This document shows, in pieces, positions 45,617-53,743 of a DNA stretch of 64,000 nt (positions within the stretch are counted from its first letter, which is position 1; every line of letters starts with the position of its first letter). The notes beneath the pieces are model-generated. The model searched no databases and was not told where the DNA came from. It saw only the letters and a list, made by a program, of their open reading frames with translations. The DNA lies in NCBI GenBank assembly GCA_963813895.1, contig CAWFAS010000001.1, forward strand, positions 310,001 through 374,000, written 5' to 3'. This stretch comes from DASZWJ01 sp963813895 (lineage in GTDB: Bacteria; Pseudomonadota; Gammaproteobacteria; JAURND01). The translations under genes and the position numbers were made by a program.

Positions 45617-45739
45617 CTTTCTCCCTTCTCCCGCTTGCGGGAGAAGGGTCGGGGATGAGGGTGCATCGGTTTACATTTGCGCTTGATGAAACACCCTCAC
45701 CCCCGGCCCCTCTCCCGCAAGCGGGAGAGGGGAGGAAGC
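45617..45739. repeat. Palindromic repeat, family G, at the right border of the nag island
   Basis: Two GC-rich hairpins (TCTCCCGCTTGCGGGAGA and CTCTCCCGCAAGCGGGAGAG) inside longer arms with GATGAGGGTG / CACCCTCA. It lies between nagE and the convergent ksgA and could terminate both. Confidence 0.85.
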
Positions 45740-45756
45740 CAGTCTGTGCTGAACAG

Positions 45757-46542
45757 TTACAAAAATTCATTAACAGCTTCATTACTAATGTTGACAAATT
45801 CCGCCACGGTTAGTTGTTCGGGTCGACAATCGGGGTCTATGCCTAGGGATTGTAGCTGTTGGCTAGTGATTATGCCGCGCAGGCAGTTATGTAATGTTTT
45901 TCGGCGATGATTGAAGGCTTCTCTGACTATATCGCTAAATAACTGATAATTGGTTAAAGGCAGCGGATGTTTTTTCGGCACAAGTCGCACCACCGCAGAA
46001 TGAACCTGGGGTATTGGGTAAAATGCCGTTGGATCAACCTCGAATAGTTTTTCAACTTGAAAATGGTACTGCACCATAATGCTCAAGCGGCCATAGGACT
46101 TAGTGCCGCTGCTTGCCGCTAGACGATTTACTACTTCTTTTTGCAACATAAAATGTAGATCTTTTATAAGATCAATATAAATAATCAGGTGGAATAACAA
46201 CGGAGTTGAAATCTGATAGGGTAAGTTGCCAACGATGCGTAAATCATTTGGTTCAGTAGTCAATTGGCCAAAATCAAATTTTAATACATCGTAGGCATGA
46301 ATATTGATATTCCCTAATGGCTTGCAGGTGGCGGCTAAGGGTGCAATGAGGTCTCTATCTAACTCAATGACATCCATAGATTTTACCAAAGGCAGCAGCT
46401 GTATAGTCAGAACCCCTTGCCCAGGACCGATTTCAACCAAATGGTCTTGCGGTTTTGGATCAATGTGGGTAATTATTTGTGAAATTACCTCTGAGTCATG
46501 TAGAAAATGTTGCCCAAAGCGTTTTTTAGGGCGATGGGTCAT
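45757..46542 (-). CDS. ksgA: 16S rRNA dimethyladenosine transferase
   Basis: 261 aa. KKRFGQHFLHDSEVI at the start, SAM loop VEIGPGQGVLT, NLPYQISTPL catalytic motif and a C-terminal helical domain (REAFNHRRKTLHNCLRG). It makes m6,2A1518/1519 of 16S rRNA. It begins 1 bp after the surA stop; pdxA, usually between them, is absent. It is convergent with the nag island. Confidence 0.96.
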   Translation of the reverse strand: MTHRPKKRFGQHFLHDSEVISQIITHIDPKPQDHLVEIGPGQGVLTIQLLPLVKSMDVIELDRDLIAPLAATCKPLGNINIHAYDVLKFDFGQLTTEPNDLRIVGNLPYQISTPLLFHLIIYIDLIKDLHFMLQKEVVNRLAASSGTKSYGRLSIMVQYHFQVEKLFEVDPTAFYPIPQVHSAVVRLVPKKHPLPLTNYQLFSDIVREAFNHRRKTLHNCLRGIITSQQLQSLGIDPDCRPEQLTVAEFVNISNEAVNEFL

Positions 46543-46543
46543 G

Positions 46544-47500
46544 CTACATAACCTTTATATAAGCAGACTTGCGCAACTTCTCTAGCCATATGTCAATCTG
46601 TGACTTTATTTTATCCTGGAACACCATCATTTTAGCTTGGTCTGCGGATAATGGCTTGGCTTGTCCCTGCACCGCAACCAGTTTGACTAAATGAATACCA
46701 TTCGGTGCTTGGATAGGCGCACTGACTTCGCCCGGTTTCAAATTCTTGATCTGGGCAGCAAATACCTCAGGTAATTCATTCACGTGCCGCCAACCTAAAT
46801 CTGAATGCTCTATGCCCGGTTCAGTGGTAGTTAACTGGATAAAAGTAAATCCTTGGCGGGCTTTGGCTTGCAGTCCCTGTGCTTTTTTTTGTGCGGCAGC
46901 AATATCGGCAGGGCTAGCGGATTCCTCCAGGGGAATTAATAGATCCTCCAGATGGTATTGGGTATTAGGATCGCCTTGTTGTGGCGCTTTTTTTAGATAG
47001 GCTTGTACATCCGCATCACTGACGGAAACCTTGGAACTAAACAGTCCTTGCTGTAATTTATGCACGATCAGCTGATCATGAATTTGGCTGCGGAATTTAT
47101 TATAACTTACATTCTGCTTCGCCAGCGCTTGTTTTAATTGATCCATAGTTAAATGATTTTGGGCAGCTATGCCGGCCATCACTTTGTTGACGTCAGCGTC
47201 GGTCGCGGTGATTTTGTTACGAGTAGCCACTTGCATTTGTAAACGCTGATTTATTAATTGATCCAAAGCCTTTGTTTTAAGTTCGGTTGGATTGGGTATG
47301 GGGGTATTACTGGCTTGCAGGGCGCCTTTCATATCACTGATCATAGCATTGAGTTGGCTCTGAGTAACGACTTCATCATTGACGATAGCAACGACCCGGT
47401 CTAGCGGTACGGCGCTGCCTGAACTGGCTGCGGCCGCATACAAATTAACCCATAAAAAAAGGCATCCCAAAAAATAACGGAATAAAATGCGTTGTATCAT
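46544..47500 (-). CDS. surA: Periplasmic chaperone SurA, single parvulin domain
   Basis: 318 aa with a signal peptide (RYFLGCLFLWVNLYAAAAS), N-terminal chaperone domain (AIVNDEVVTQSQLNAMISDM, LDQLINQRLQMQVA), one parvulin PPIase domain (about residues 175-275: FIQLTTTEPGIEHSDLGWRH, APNGIHLVKLV) and a C-terminal helix (IDIWLEKLRKSAYIKV). E. coli SurA (428 aa) has two parvulin domains; one is missing here. It helps outer-membrane protein assembly, LptD included. 2 bp downstream of lptD. Confidence 0.93.
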   Translation of the reverse strand: MIQRILFRYFLGCLFLWVNLYAAAASSGSAVPLDRVVAIVNDEVVTQSQLNAMISDMKGALQASNTPIPNPTELKTKALDQLINQRLQMQVATRNKITATDADVNKVMAGIAAQNHLTMDQLKQALAKQNVSYNKFRSQIHDQLIVHKLQQGLFSSKVSVSDADVQAYLKKAPQQGDPNTQYHLEDLLIPLEESASPADIAAAQKKAQGLQAKARQGFTFIQLTTTEPGIEHSDLGWRHVNELPEVFAAQIKNLKPGEVSAPIQAPNGIHLVKLVAVQGQAKPLSADQAKMMVFQDKIKSQIDIWLEKLRKSAYIKVM

Positions 47501-47502
47501 AA

Positions 47503-50082
47503 TTAGCCTCTAAAATAATCGATATAACCTGGAAGGGCGCTACGTATTACATCACCACCCGCAGTACTGCCCACAGATCCCATGCCCTTCAACATGAATT
47601 GCACATAGATGTTAGTTCGGAAATTTGTTGAGCCGTCTGGGTTTTCTTGATCCAGGACGCGATTGCTGACCACCCGAACGGCCCAACAGCAAGTGTCATA
47701 TTGTAAACCATAAAAATAGGTTTCGGGGTGATCGTGGCTGATATTATAATTAATGTTTCCCACTACGCTCCATTTTTCGCTCACTGGCCAGGCAATGCCT
47801 AAATTAAGGCGTTGCAAATTATTTACATTGCTATTGGGCGGTTCTCCAGAAAGTACGTCACCATTTTGCACGAAGTTATATCCGGCTGTCAGAATATGAT
47901 CTGGTGAGGGACTATACCCTAGTTGTATGCCTTCGTTCTGTACACCTGAGCTATTGGTATTACCTGTATTACTTGCCGGATCGTAAGCTGCCGAGGCCGT
48001 AGCAGTCAAATGAGGTGTCAGATAGTAGTTTATTGATCCTGCAATGGGCGAGACGTGCCGGTGGGCTTCGGGGTCTTGCGCACAATTGGGTGTCAAGCAG
48101 ACGGTGGGGGGTTGAAAATAATAAATTTCGCCGATGGTGGCATTGGCTTTTTCGGCTCCGGTATAGTCATCAAGTATGCGGGTGGTTAGTCCCAGGGAAA
48201 CTTGATTGGCGTCCCCTATCCGATCAAAACCGATAAAACGGTTGGTAACAAATAGCTGATTAATACTGAAGGTGGGTAGGCTGGTATCGAAGTTAGGAAT
48301 AGCATTCTGATTGACTTTTGGTACATATAAATAGAAAAGTCGAGGTTCCAAGGTTTGTCGATAGGCATGTTGCCCCAGGTTTAAAGTGCGCTCTAAATAA
48401 AGTCCGCTATCGATGTCTGCTATGGGTAGGGTGCGTATTCTATTAAAATTAGGTTCTTCGTCTTCAGAAATCAATATGCCACTGCTGCTGACTAAAGCAT
48501 TGTTATTAACCGCATAGCCGGTGGAATCTAGACTGAGTGCGGGGGTTAGAAATCCCCAGCTGCGGATGATGGGAAGGCGTATTTGCGGGGCAAAATTTAT
48601 CCGCTCGCCGGTGGGATACGGTTGATTGGTAGCAAAATCATCTGCGTGCTGGAAGTTGGTCAATTCACTATTAAATTCATAATCCAGTCCAAAAGCCTCG
48701 TCAGGATAGCTGGCATTAAGATCGAATTGTGGAAGACGCTGATATTGGTCGGCAACAAAATTTTGATTGATTAGGTGCAGGGTTTGATAGGCTTGAACCA
48801 TGCCGGTAAATTGCCAATGCAGGTCTTGATAAGTGACTTGTGCTTCATTTAATAGTTGGTCACTGTTAATGACTTGCGGGGTATTACCTAAATCACGTAA
48901 ATAATAGTCGTCAGTGACATAATTGAGGTCTACTGATCCAGACCAGTTGTCGCTGAAGGTAGTTTTGTCCATAAAGCCCAGCGCGGCGCGACTGGTGCTA
49001 TCATTGGCTAGTTCACTCAAGTAATTGGGGAGTGTATTGGGGGGGGGATTATCAAGGGTTGAATCCCTAAAACGTTCGAAGTCGCTGTCATGTGGCAGCC
49101 AGCTCATGAGCCAGGTACCTTCGCTGTTTTCCGTCAGATAACGGAAATCGCTGCTGAGTTGTACTCCGCGCCGTGTCATGGTGGTTACGGTAAAAGTGTC
49201 ATCGTAGTTTGGCGCTAGATTAAAATAATAAGGGATATTAAAAATAACACCGGAGTTGGAATCATTACCAATACTGGGAATAAGAAATCCTGAATAACGC
49301 CGTTGATCAATAGGAAAACTGGCATAGGGAGTATACAAAACCGGCCAATTTCCAGCATAAAACCAGGTATCGCGCGCCACACCACGGCCAGTGGCTTTGT
49401 TTAAAGTCAAATGTTTAGACTGAATATACCATGAGGGGTCAGCGGGTGAGCAGGTGGTATAGGAAGCATTTTCCAGCTGCATGTTACCATTGGCTTCATG
49501 GAACATTGAACTGCTATGACCCCATGCTTCTGTCGGTAAAATAGGTGAAGGACGTGAAGTATGGTAAGCACTATTGATTATTCGCAGCGTGCTATTGGCC
49601 ATATCAATTCGCGAATAATTACCGACTACCAATTTGCCAGCTTCGCGAAAGTGCACATTACCGATTAAATCAATTCGATTTATTTTGCCATTCTCATCGC
49701 GATAGAGAATGGCTTTGTCTGCTGTTAATTCCCGCCCGTGTTGAGTGACTGTAACACCCTCAAGAGTGGAGGGTTCAGTTTGGGAAAAGGTGGAGACTCC
49801 GGTGGCTTTAATAGTCGTTTCAGCGTTGCCTATAGGCTGCGAAACGTGAATGCCTTTTATATAGCTGGGTTCATAAAAATAACCACCGCATATATTGGTG
49901 TTAACCGGGACCCAGCCTAAAAGACTGGCCCAATTGGGCTCTAAGTTAGGCGCATTGATTGCGCTGGGTGGATCTGTGGGAGCCCCGAGTATGCCAGGTG
50001 CTGTGCAAATAGCGGGGTTATCAGCGGCATGAGCCAGGTTGATAGTCAAGGTGCACAGTAACAGTATAAAATAACGACGCAT
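47503..50082 (-). CDS. lptD: LPS-assembly protein LptD
   Basis: 859 aa. Signal peptide MRRYFILLLCTLTINLAHA, N-terminal OstA-like domain (LTADKAILYRDENGKINRID, residues ~115-180) and a C-terminal barrel. Paired cysteines DTCCWAVRV near residue 785 correspond to the adjacent C-terminal pair that forms LptD's disulfides; N-terminal ICTAPG and NICGGYF are possible partners. It inserts LPS in the outer membrane with LptE. It heads the lptD-surA-ksgA operon. The only gap upstream is a large nested repeat. Confidence 0.95.
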   Translation of the reverse strand: MRRYFILLLCTLTINLAHAADNPAICTAPGILGAPTDPPSAINAPNLEPNWASLLGWVPVNTNICGGYFYEPSYIKGIHVSQPIGNAETTIKATGVSTFSQTEPSTLEGVTVTQHGRELTADKAILYRDENGKINRIDLIGNVHFREAGKLVVGNYSRIDMANSTLRIINSAYHTSRPSPILPTEAWGHSSSMFHEANGNMQLENASYTTCSPADPSWYIQSKHLTLNKATGRGVARDTWFYAGNWPVLYTPYASFPIDQRRYSGFLIPSIGNDSNSGVIFNIPYYFNLAPNYDDTFTVTTMTRRGVQLSSDFRYLTENSEGTWLMSWLPHDSDFERFRDSTLDNPPPNTLPNYLSELANDSTSRAALGFMDKTTFSDNWSGSVDLNYVTDDYYLRDLGNTPQVINSDQLLNEAQVTYQDLHWQFTGMVQAYQTLHLINQNFVADQYQRLPQFDLNASYPDEAFGLDYEFNSELTNFQHADDFATNQPYPTGERINFAPQIRLPIIRSWGFLTPALSLDSTGYAVNNNALVSSSGILISEDEEPNFNRIRTLPIADIDSGLYLERTLNLGQHAYRQTLEPRLFYLYVPKVNQNAIPNFDTSLPTFSINQLFVTNRFIGFDRIGDANQVSLGLTTRILDDYTGAEKANATIGEIYYFQPPTVCLTPNCAQDPEAHRHVSPIAGSINYYLTPHLTATASAAYDPASNTGNTNSSGVQNEGIQLGYSPSPDHILTAGYNFVQNGDVLSGEPPNSNVNNLQRLNLGIAWPVSEKWSVVGNINYNISHDHPETYFYGLQYDTCCWAVRVVSNRVLDQENPDGSTNFRTNIYVQFMLKGMGSVGSTAGGDVIRSALPGYIDYFRG

Positions 50083-50134
50083 AAGTAGGAGATTTTTAGT
50101 GCATTAGCGGGAAGCAGGTAGCTATGTAAGGTTA

Positions 50135-50424
50135 AGGGCTTGTGCAAAAATAACTTCCCTTTTTAGCACCCCTCTTAGGCCCATCTTCGAACGCTTTGTC
50201 CCTGAGAAAAACGTTTACATAGAACAACCGACGTAGTCGTCCCAGCATGGAAGCCGGGATCCAGATCACAGGATGTGAAAGTTTCGCTTTCCTGCGCCCT
50301 GGATCCCGGCTTCCTGCCGGGACGACGTTCCGTCGACTATGCGCGCATTTTTCTCAGGGACAAAACATTCAAATATGAACCTAAGAGGGGCACTAAAAAG
50401 GGAAGTTATTTTTGCACAAGCCCT
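50135..50424. repeat. Nested palindrome: outer family E with inner 136-bp element
   Basis: Outer arms AGGGCTTGTGCAAAAATAAC... and complement pair over 290 bp. The centre (50212-50347) is a 136-bp palindrome with CGTCGTCCC...GGGACGACG and CCGGGATCCAG arms. The same inner sequence, inverted, is inside a different outer repeat at 52721-52856. No gene in the 419-bp gap before pip apart from this and the hairpin at 50464. Confidence 0.85.
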
Positions 50425-50463
50425 AAGCAGTTAGAAATACACGCAATTTAACTTGATGCCACT

Positions 50464-50491
50464 AGACTAGCAGACCTACCGTCTGCTAGTC
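50464..50491. promoter_or_regulatory. 10-bp inverted repeat directly before pip
   Basis: GACTAGCAGA and TCTGCTAGTC are separated by CCTACCGT. It ends 10 bp before the pip start, where the ribosome-binding site should be; it may be an operator or a translation-controlling hairpin. Confidence 0.55.
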
Positions 50492-50501
50492 TATACCTTA
50501 A

Positions 50502-51467
50502 ATGACTATGTTAACTATTTTCCCGCCCATCCACCCTTATGCCACCTATCGACTACCCGTGGGGCAGCCGCATGAGATTTACGTGGAAGAATGCGGTAAC
50601 CCTTTGGGGATACCCGTATTATATTTACACAGCGGACCTGGATCAGGTTGCGGCGAAGATAGCCGTCGCTGGTTCGATCCTGACCGTTATCGAATAATCC
50701 TTTTTGATCAGCGCGGCGCAGGTCGCTCAGTGCCACATGCAGAATTGCTGCACAACAATACTTCAAAGCTATTAGAAGATATGGAGACCATACGCCAAAA
50801 ACTCGGTATAGAGCGTTGGTTGCTGTTTGGCTCTGCTTGGGGAGCTACCTTAGCTTTAGTTTATGCCCAAGCTTATCCTCAGCATGTTATCGCTATGATT
50901 ATTGGAGCGACGTTATTAGGCGATCGAGAAGATAGGGAATGGTTGTATGGAACTCATGGCGCTAATCGGATTTATCCAGATCATTGGGTAAATTTTATGG
51001 CTCCTATTCCCAAAGCACAGCAACATCATGCTATATATGAATACCACGAACAATTAACCAGCGAAAACGAAATAGTACGCACACGCGCTGCTGAAGCCTG
51101 GGCCGAGTGGGAGGCTTATTGCGCTAAATTGATCCCCGATTCTACTTATATTTCTAGCCATATCACTCCTCATAAAGCGGTAGCCTTGGCACGTCTTAAA
51201 TGCCATTACGTTATTAATAATTATTTTTTAGAGCCTGGTCAGATCATGCGAAATATGCAGCAGATACAGGACATTCCCGCCATAGTAGTTCATGGACGTT
51301 ACGACATGGTTTGCCTAATGAAAAATTCCTGGGATTTGCATAAGGCTTGGCCGCGTTCAGAATTGTATATAGTACCGGATAGCGGTCATTCTGCTACGGA
51401 ACCTGGCATGACCAACGCTTATATTCTAGCTACTGAAAAAATGGCTACTTTGTTGGAGACTACTTAG
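50502..51467 (+). CDS. pip: Proline iminopeptidase-like alpha/beta hydrolase lacking the nucleophile serine
   Basis: 321 aa, the Pip length. Family landmarks: YATYRLPVGQPHEIYVEECG, LHSGPGSGCGEDSRRWFDP (usually HGGPGGG), ILFDQRGAGRSVPHA, the catalytic Asp in HGRYDMVC and His in DSGHSAT. The nucleophile elbow, GGSWGST in active enzymes, reads GSAWGAT: Ala at about residue 112 replaces serine. Codons GGC TCT GCT TGG at 50829-50840 are clear. It is therefore probably inactive as a peptidase or repurposed. No Shine-Dalgarno; an inverted repeat sits just upstream. Whether ATG 50502 or the next ATG (50508) starts is open. Confidence 0.85.
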   Translation: MTMLTIFPPIHPYATYRLPVGQPHEIYVEECGNPLGIPVLYLHSGPGSGCGEDSRRWFDPDRYRIILFDQRGAGRSVPHAELLHNNTSKLLEDMETIRQKLGIERWLLFGSAWGATLALVYAQAYPQHVIAMIIGATLLGDREDREWLYGTHGANRIYPDHWVNFMAPIPKAQQHHAIYEYHEQLTSENEIVRTRAAEAWAEWEAYCAKLIPDSTYISSHITPHKAVALARLKCHYVINNYFLEPGQIMRNMQQIQDIPAIVVHGRYDMVCLMKNSWDLHKAWPRSELYIVPDSGHSATEPGMTNAYILATEKMATLLETT

Positions 51468-51478
51468 GTAATTAACGC

Positions 51479-51823
51479 ATGTATGAGAAACATTTTGAGC
51501 CCCTATTGCCCATGCGTAAATTTATCCTGCGATTAGGTTATAGTTTGTTGGTTGGAATAGTATTAATCGCAATTGCTTTATACGTGGGAATGTATGGTTA
51601 TCATCATTTTGAGAAAATGTCTTGGATCGATGCATTTGCCAATGCGGCTATGATTTTATCAGGGATGGGACCTCTTGGACCTCTGGTCAGTAGAGGGGGG
51701 AAATTATTTGCTGGGTATTATGCTCTGTTTAGTGGGTTAATGTTTATTGGTGTAACCGGGGTAGTCTTTTCTCCTGTAATTCATCGCTTCCTTCATAAAT
51801 TCCATCTGCAACTGAAAGGTTAA
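51479..51823 (+). CDS. Small membrane protein, pore-loop-like
   Basis: 114 aa with two or three hydrophobic segments (YSLLVGIVLIAIALYVGMYG; FAGYYALFSGLMFIGVTGVV). Between them WIDAFANAAMILSGMGPLGP looks like a re-entrant pore loop of the two-TM potassium-channel-like type, without a TVGYG filter; the end HRFLHKFHLQLKG is basic. I do not recognise a named family. The start (ATG 51479 or ATG 51512) is unclear. 12 bp after pip and 6 bp before mlaA. Confidence 0.7.
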   Translation: MYEKHFEPLLPMRKFILRLGYSLLVGIVLIAIALYVGMYGYHHFEKMSWIDAFANAAMILSGMGPLGPLVSRGGKLFAGYYALFSGLMFIGVTGVVFSPVIHRFLHKFHLQLKG

Positions 51824-51829
51824 AATTTT

Positions 51830-52654
51830 ATGCGATTTAGCCGTACGCTAAAAAGTTTTTTTATTATTCTGGCATTGGTAGCTACATTGATAGTCAGTGG
51901 CTGCGCTTCTAACCCTGCTAATCCCCAGGATCCCTACGAGTCTTATAATCGCAAAGTGTTTAAATTTAATCGGGGGGTGGACAAAGTTGTTTATCGGCCG
52001 GTAGCCAAAGTGTACACCACCGTACTTCCTAAGTTTGTACGCATTGGTGTTGGTAATTTTATTAGCAATGTCGCCGAAGTGAATAGAATTGGCAATGATA
52101 TTTTGCAGGTTAATTTCCCTTGGGCATTTAGTGCTCTCGGAAGATTAGTCATTAATAGCACACTAGGTTTAGGCGGCTTGATTGACGTGGCTACCAATAT
52201 GGGTATTGAGAAGCATCCGCAGGATTTTGGTTTAACCTTGGCTAAGTGGGGTTATAGAAATTCCTCTTATTTAATGGTTCCTTTCCTGCCGCCAAGTACA
52301 CCGCGTGATTTAATTGGCTGGGGCGGTGATTACTTTATGTCTCCTTGGACTTATGTGCGACCGAACTGGGTTGGTTGGGTTGCTTATGGAGTTATTGTTA
52401 CAGATAAACGTGTGTCGTTCTTGGATACTGATAAATTGGTGGATGAAGCATTTGATCCCTATATTTTTGTGCGGGATGCTTACTTGCAGAGCCGTAAAGC
52501 GCAGATTGAAAAGGTTCTCCATCCTCATGCAGAAGACGGTTCTTTTAGCGAGGAATTAGCGCCAGGCGAGGAAAGTACGGAAGTGGATGAGACTGAGAAC
52601 AACGCTGCACCTCAATCGAATGTTCCTTCGCACCCTGTTAGTAAGGCTCTGTAA
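51830..52654 (+). CDS. mlaA: MlaA (VacJ) lipoprotein
   Basis: 274 aa. Lipobox IVSGC near residue 25, then DPYESYNRKVFKFNRGVDKV, VRIGVGNFISNVAEVNRIGN, LGLGGLIDVATNMGI and LMVPFLPPSTPRDLIG: MlaA signatures. It removes misplaced phospholipids from the outer leaflet, passing them to MlaC; the mlaFEDCB genes are not here. The tail after about residue 235 is acidic. The last codons and stop TAA (52652-52654) fall in a family D repeat that starts at 52644. Confidence 0.93.
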   Translation: MRFSRTLKSFFIILALVATLIVSGCASNPANPQDPYESYNRKVFKFNRGVDKVVYRPVAKVYTTVLPKFVRIGVGNFISNVAEVNRIGNDILQVNFPWAFSALGRLVINSTLGLGGLIDVATNMGIEKHPQDFGLTLAKWGYRNSSYLMVPFLPPSTPRDLIGWGGDYFMSPWTYVRPNWVGWVAYGVIVTDKRVSFLDTDKLVDEAFDPYIFVRDAYLQSRKAQIEKVLHPHAEDGSFSEELAPGEESTEVDETENNAAPQSNVPSHPVSKAL

Positions 52655-52933
52655 AACAATAACCTATCTTTTTAGCGCCCAGATGAGACTCAGATTTGCA
52701 GACGGGAGGGGGTAGAAAAATGCGCGCATAGTCGACGGAACGTCGTCCCGGCAGGAAGCCGGGATCCAGGGCGCAGGAAAGCGAAACTTTCACTTCCTGT
52801 GATCTGGATCCCGGCTTCCATGCCGGGACGACTACGTCGGTTGTTCTATGTAAGTGTTTTTCTATCCCCTCCCGCCTGCGAAGATGGGTCTTAGATGGGA
52901 TGTTAAAAAGATAGGTTATTGTTTACAGAGCCT
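52644..52933. repeat. Nested palindrome: outer family D with inner 136-bp element
   Basis: The outer ends AGGCTCTGTAAAACAATAAC / GTTACAGAGCCT match the simple copy at 15786. The inner part 52721-52856 is the inverted equivalent of 50212-50347. The arms continue across the junctions as AAAAA/TTTTT. The repeat begins within the last codons of mlaA and provides its stop. Confidence 0.88.
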
Positions 52934-52967
52934 AAGGGGCAGGGGGCACATGCTGGGTAAGGCTTTT

Positions 52968-53000
52968 ATCCTGAGCGCAGTACCGAGCTGCGCTCAGGAT
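52968..53000. repeat. Mini family A hairpin
   Basis: ATCCTGAGCGCAG / CTGCGCTCAGGAT around a 6-bp loop, 15 bp before the deoC stop. It shares the outer half of family A (compare 9459, 55634) without the inner arms; it may act as the deoC terminator. Confidence 0.7.
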
Positions 53001-53014
53001 GACAGGATATATTT

Positions 53015-53743
53015 TTATACTGCCATTTCAACCTTCAACAAATTATCTACTAACTGGCTGGCACCAATTCTAAACGTCTGTGGCATGATCCAGTCGGATC
53101 CCAAAATCTCATAGGCAAGTTGAATATAGCTTTGAGCTTCTGCAACTGAGCGCACCCCCCCAGAGGCTTTAAATCCTACTTCGTATTGGCTGGCCGCGAT
53201 TACATTTAGCATGACTGAAGCAGCCTCTGTGGTCGCCCCAATGGAGTATTTTCCAGTCGATGTTTTTATAAAATCTGCGCCACCATCTATTGCCAGATGA
53301 CTCGCTTCGGCGATGAGTTCGGGTGTGGCTAAAATTCCAGTTTCTAAAATCACTTTTAAAGTCCGTTGGTCACAATTAGATTTACAGGCTGCAATAAAAT
53401 CACGAACGTATTTTTTATCACCACGCAATAATGATGGGTAAGGCATGACGACATCAATTTCATCCGCCCCATCTTGAAGTGCACTATTTATTTCATTTAA
53501 GGTGTCGGTCAACGATTGATCGCCATGAGGAAAATTACTCACAGTGGCAATATATATACTGGGATTAATAATTTGTTCGCGTGCCAATTTCACAAAGCGC
53601 GGGTAAATACAAATGGCGGCAACAGAACCTAAAGAATTGGTCGCTTTTTTGCAAAGCTGAATAATCGTTGCTTCATTGTCAGTATCGTTTAATGAAGTTA
53701 AATCCAGCAGGGACATTATTTTTCGAGCATCAAAATCAGTCAT
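53015..53743 (-). CDS. deoC: Deoxyribose-phosphate aldolase
   Basis: 242 aa. EIDVVMPYPSLLRGD, KVILETGIL and the Schiff-base Lys in DFIKTSTGKYS (about residue 165), then FKASGGVRSVAEA. It cleaves deoxyribose-5-P into acetaldehyde and glyceraldehyde-3-P. It overlaps punA by 4 bp (ATGA), so the two genes form a nucleoside-salvage operon. Confidence 0.94.
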   Translation of the reverse strand: MTDFDARKIMSLLDLTSLNDTDNEATIIQLCKKATNSLGSVAAICIYPRFVKLAREQIINPSIYIATVSNFPHGDQSLTDTLNEINSALQDGADEIDVVMPYPSLLRGDKKYVRDFIAACKSNCDQRTLKVILETGILATPELIAEASHLAIDGGADFIKTSTGKYSIGATTEAASVMLNVIAASQYEVGFKASGGVRSVAEAQSYIQLAYEILGSDWIMPQTFRIGASQLVDNLLKVEMAV

